Shown here one piece after another: positions 61,877 to 64,000 of a DNA stretch of 64,000 nucleotides. This stretch comes from Saprolegnia diclina VS20 (taxonomy: Eukaryota > Oomycota > Saprolegniomycetes > Saprolegniales > Saprolegniaceae): positions 435,379 to 499,378 of the forward strand of contig NW_008246070.1 of NCBI RefSeq assembly GCF_000281045.1, read 5' to 3'. The notes beneath the pieces are model-generated. The model did not search any database, was not told where the DNA came from, and was given only the letters and a program-made list of their open reading frames with translations. The translations under genes and the position numbers were made by a program. Each line of letters opens with the position of its first letter. Position 1 is the first letter of the stretch.

Positions 61877-62275
61877 ATGATGGACCGGTACCTCGTGGCG
61901 GTCCCGACGACGTGCGAGCGCATCGTGCCCGGGAAGCCCAAGCCGAGCGCGCGCCTGCGCCAGACGAGGATCGAACATGGAACCAAGGTTGAGGTCGTCG
62001 AGGAGATCCAGTCGCTGGCCCACATCATGGACGTCTGCGACGAGCAGGAGCTGCCGATGTTGCTGCAGGAGCTCGACCAGCGCTTCATCTCGCTCGAGCT
62101 CCTCGAAGAGACCGAGATCGGGCAGTCCCTCGTGCGCATCTACCGGCGCACTGCGTCCGAAGACGTCCGCGAAGTCGCGCGCTGCCTCCTGCGCAAGTGG
62201 AAAAAGACCGCGCTCGAGGGCCTCCAGCGCCGGCAGAAGCGCGTCGAAGTCTTTGGCCGCAACATGATTCATTAA
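61877..62275 (+). CDS. Stand-alone TFIIS N-terminal-domain protein
   Basis: 132 residues, single exon; the start could be the first or second of two adjacent Met codons. Residues about 45-120 form a TFIIS N-terminal (TND/LW) helical bundle: LQELDQRFISLELLEETEIGQSLVRIYRRT...VREVARCLLRKWKKTALE, with the typical LLxxTxIG and WK signatures. Such domains in TFIIS, IWS1, elongin A and MED26 bind disordered partners of RNA polymerase II elongation factors. No zinc ribbon or polymerase-binding region follows, so it may be a Mediator/elongation adaptor or an orphan paralogue. The N-terminal 30 residues are basic and Pro-rich. Confidence 0.82.
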   Translation: MMDRYLVAVPTTCERIVPGKPKPSARLRQTRIEHGTKVEVVEEIQSLAHIMDVCDEQELPMLLQELDQRFISLELLEETEIGQSLVRIYRRTASEDVREVARCLLRKWKKTALEGLQRRQKRVEVFGRNMIH

Positions 62276-63052
62276 TTTTACTAACTTACTCAGCAGCAGT
62301 CTACAAACTCCATGCGAAGAACTAGCCACTGGAGCTGGCCTCCTTCGAGGTCATCCTTCTCTTAACGGGTCTCGCTGCATCGGTTATTGGCTTGCGGACC
62401 CATAGCGCCGACGACGAGGCTCTCTGCCGAAGTACACGCAGCAGAGAGCTAACTACCCAGTACATGGGCACGTCCACGGCTTGGCAGTGACGCGCGGCTG
62501 GTGCAAATTTGACTACTCGAAAATCAAGTGCAATTTCGCTCGACCCTAGCCTTGGAGCTACACGCCCGAACGCCGCCTGGTGGTTTGCAGTCAACGCACG
62601 ATCGCTGTGCGATTCTACAGACGAGCGAGCTGCGATGGAGTGTGGGACACCCTCCGCCTATACCCACCACGTGACCATCAGTCTACGCTGCTGTCCAGTG
62701 CCATCCAACCATGACTGTACTCGGTGCGGTACAACAGCAGCGCTCCTTGAGAAGTGGGCGTTGAGGTTTCGCAACCGCGAGCTTTCCCGCCGAGCAGTGT
62801 TGCGAAGCGGATTCCTATGGTAGAGCTACCTGTCAAGATATTGGTCATTGCATCGTGTGTTGCATGTGCGATGGCGTTGGCATTGGTCGCCATCTTGCCT
62901 TGCTGACAACAACCGTCGACGCGTTGAGACTAAAGATGGCGAGCGATCTGCCGACGGAAATAGCGCACTGCCCTAGCCCTTTGGCGAATAAGGCGTGACC
63001 GAGCACTTGTATGTTGCTGCGGTCAGCGACACTTGTGGTTCCGTTCGATACG
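62276..63052. other. Intergenic, no gene seen
   Basis: Lies between two plus-strand genes. Short open frames (for example 62509-62823 +) show no domain; presumed promoter of the membrane protein at 63053. Confidence 0.55.
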
Positions 63053-64000
63053 ATGCCAGTGTTGCGTGCGCCGTGTGGCCAGGGTTTGGTGCTGGCGCTC
63101 CTCAACCTCGCCTTTGCGACCGTCGTCGCCGTGAGCACGTACTACCTCAACGTGCTCGCGAATACGCACGTGGGCTTGGGCCTCAATGTCGAGACGTTTA
63201 CAAGCAACCAGTTCAACATTCCGGTCAACGTCCTCCTCCAAGGCTCGGTGACCCTTCCACTCGCAACGCCGCTGCCCGTGGACGCGACGCTGTCGCTGAG
63301 CACGCTCCTGTACAAGGGCTGCAGCAAGAAGGACGTCGCGTGCGCATCGGCGTTTCTCCCCGCGACCAACCACCTCTGGAGTGCGGTCGCCAAGACATTT
63401 GTTAACATTTCCAACTTTGAGCAGCCGCTGTTTCAGGATTCCGCCCAGACAGTGACGATCCAGCACATCAACAACCTCGCTGCGTGGAACAAACCGACGG
63501 CACAAATTTCGATTGTTGGCCACGCCATGGCGATCACGTGCATGGTGCGCCGCGCGCGCTTCTACCTCGCGTCGTCCTCTCCGTCGTCGGCCGAGATCGA
63601 CTCGATTGCGTTTTGCTCGCCGCGCAAATTTGATCCGAATTGGATTTGTGAAAACCAAGTCGCCACCGACGCCCCCTCGTACGCGATCCAAGTAAGCCGC
63701 GGAGCTGCCACCTACCTTGGCGTGGCGCCACGCCATGATATTTATATGAACCCAGGGTACCTCGCGACGTTCACGGGCAGCCCGCTCGGCGCCGTGCGGC
63801 TCGGGCCCGTGCCGGCCATCGACGAGTTTGAAGGCGGTATTCTCCAGATCATGGCGCCGTGGGACGTCGTGCCCTTTGGCGACTGCGCCAATTTGAACCC
63901 GTCGACGGGGCTGGGGTGGCTCATGCAGATGGCAGGCTTCGTGACCATGTACTGGACGAGCGATGCGCTCATGCTCACCAACTGCATCGTGCTTTGGCTT
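63053..64000 (+). CDS. Large membrane protein, N-terminal part (continues past window)
   Basis: An open frame from ATG 63053 runs 316 codons off the right edge with GC-rich third positions like the neighbours. It starts with a hydrophobic segment (LVLALLNLAFATVVAVSTYYL, about residues 12-32) followed by an ectodomain-like region (SNQFNIPVNVLL, CSKKDVACA, WSAVAKTFVNISNF, FDPNWICENQV). The layout of one membrane segment, then an NQFN motif, then a Ser/Thr/Asn-rich outer part, resembles each unit of the 1,732-residue protein at 10887-16085, so it may be a distant family member. An intron near 63692 cannot be excluded (GTAAG after TYAIQ-like sequence), although the frame stays open. Function unknown. 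Confidence 0.7.
   Translation, partial: MPVLRAPCGQGLVLALLNLAFATVVAVSTYYLNVLANTHVGLGLNVETFTSNQFNIPVNVLLQGSVTLPLATPLPVDATLSLSTLLYKGCSKKDVACASAFLPATNHLWSAVAKTFVNISNFEQPLFQDSAQTVTIQHINNLAAWNKPTAQISIVGHAMAITCMVRRARFYLASSSPSSAEIDSIAFCSPRKFDPNWICENQVATDAPSYAIQVSRGAATYLGVAPRHDIYMNPGYLATFTGSPLGAVRLGPVPAIDEFEGGILQIMAPWDVVPFGDCANLNPSTGLGWLMQMAGFVTMYWTSDALMLTNCIVLWL

Noticed and set aside
1-64000. CRISPR arrays, prokaryotic operons, riboswitches
   Set aside because: The window is intron-bearing eukaryotic DNA; no regularly spaced repeats or Shine-Dalgarno-led gene runs were seen.

Overview
This is nuclear DNA from a eukaryote, and most likely from an oomycete close to Saprolegnia/Achlya (inference). Genes are dense and GC-rich. 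Nearly every splice joint I could resolve removes a tiny intron (about 38-62 nt, typically GTRCG...TAG). The gene set also fits: a GH18 chitinase, a GH17 beta-1,3-glucanase, a TKL receptor-like kinase, p25-alpha proteins and very large multi-unit membrane proteins. Exon models were built by hand from open frames plus GT...AG joints that keep frame. Where total exon length divided evenly into codons I treat the model as strong.

Layout, 0-31 kb: ankyrin-repeat protein (-, runs off the left edge); LPLAT/DGAT-like acyltransferase (+); GH18 chitinase (-); ATG18/WIPI (+); an ER mannosidase joining MRH, GH47 and PA domains (-); a 1,732-residue two-unit membrane protein (+); TKL kinase (-); an SH2-YGxF-TPR protein (-); GH17 glucanase with a lectin tail (+); a coiled-coil FAM161-like protein (-); cystathionine gamma-synthase-like enzyme (+); complex III hinge subunit (-) and complex I 24-kDa subunit (+) as a divergent pair; cytosolic seryl-tRNA synthetase (-).

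Layout, 31-64 kb: HSF (+), RPS26 (+), SLU7 (+), phosphomannomutase (-), small zinc-ribbon protein (+), DEAH helicase (-), basic repeat protein (+), GOLD/F-box-like protein (-), a giant kelch/cysteine-rich/EGF protein (+), two p25-alpha genes and a syntaxin (all -), an unrecognised 563-residue protein (-), a membrane-anchored Cu/Zn SOD-like protein (+), a mitochondrial carrier (-), a TFIIS-N-domain protein (+) and the start of another large membrane protein (+, runs off the right edge).

Strands mostly alternate, so genes meet tail to tail. At least nine convergent pairs have stop codons within about 65 bp of each other. Gene-poor stretches are 30.5-33.0 kb and 34.1-37.0 kb.

The most unusual items are: (1) a p25-alpha gene whose C-terminal half resembles the Habc domain of the syntaxin gene next to it, and that syntaxin ends in a CaaX box instead of a membrane anchor; (2) an MRH lectin domain fused in front of an EDEM-type mannosidase; (3) an SH2 protein carrying about eleven YGx[F/L] motifs; (4) an RPS26 that has lost most of its zinc cysteines; (5) a recurrent ATCCGGAT palindrome just upstream of many starts. 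No CRISPR array, rRNA or intact tRNA, and no convincing transposon or virus-derived element, was found.
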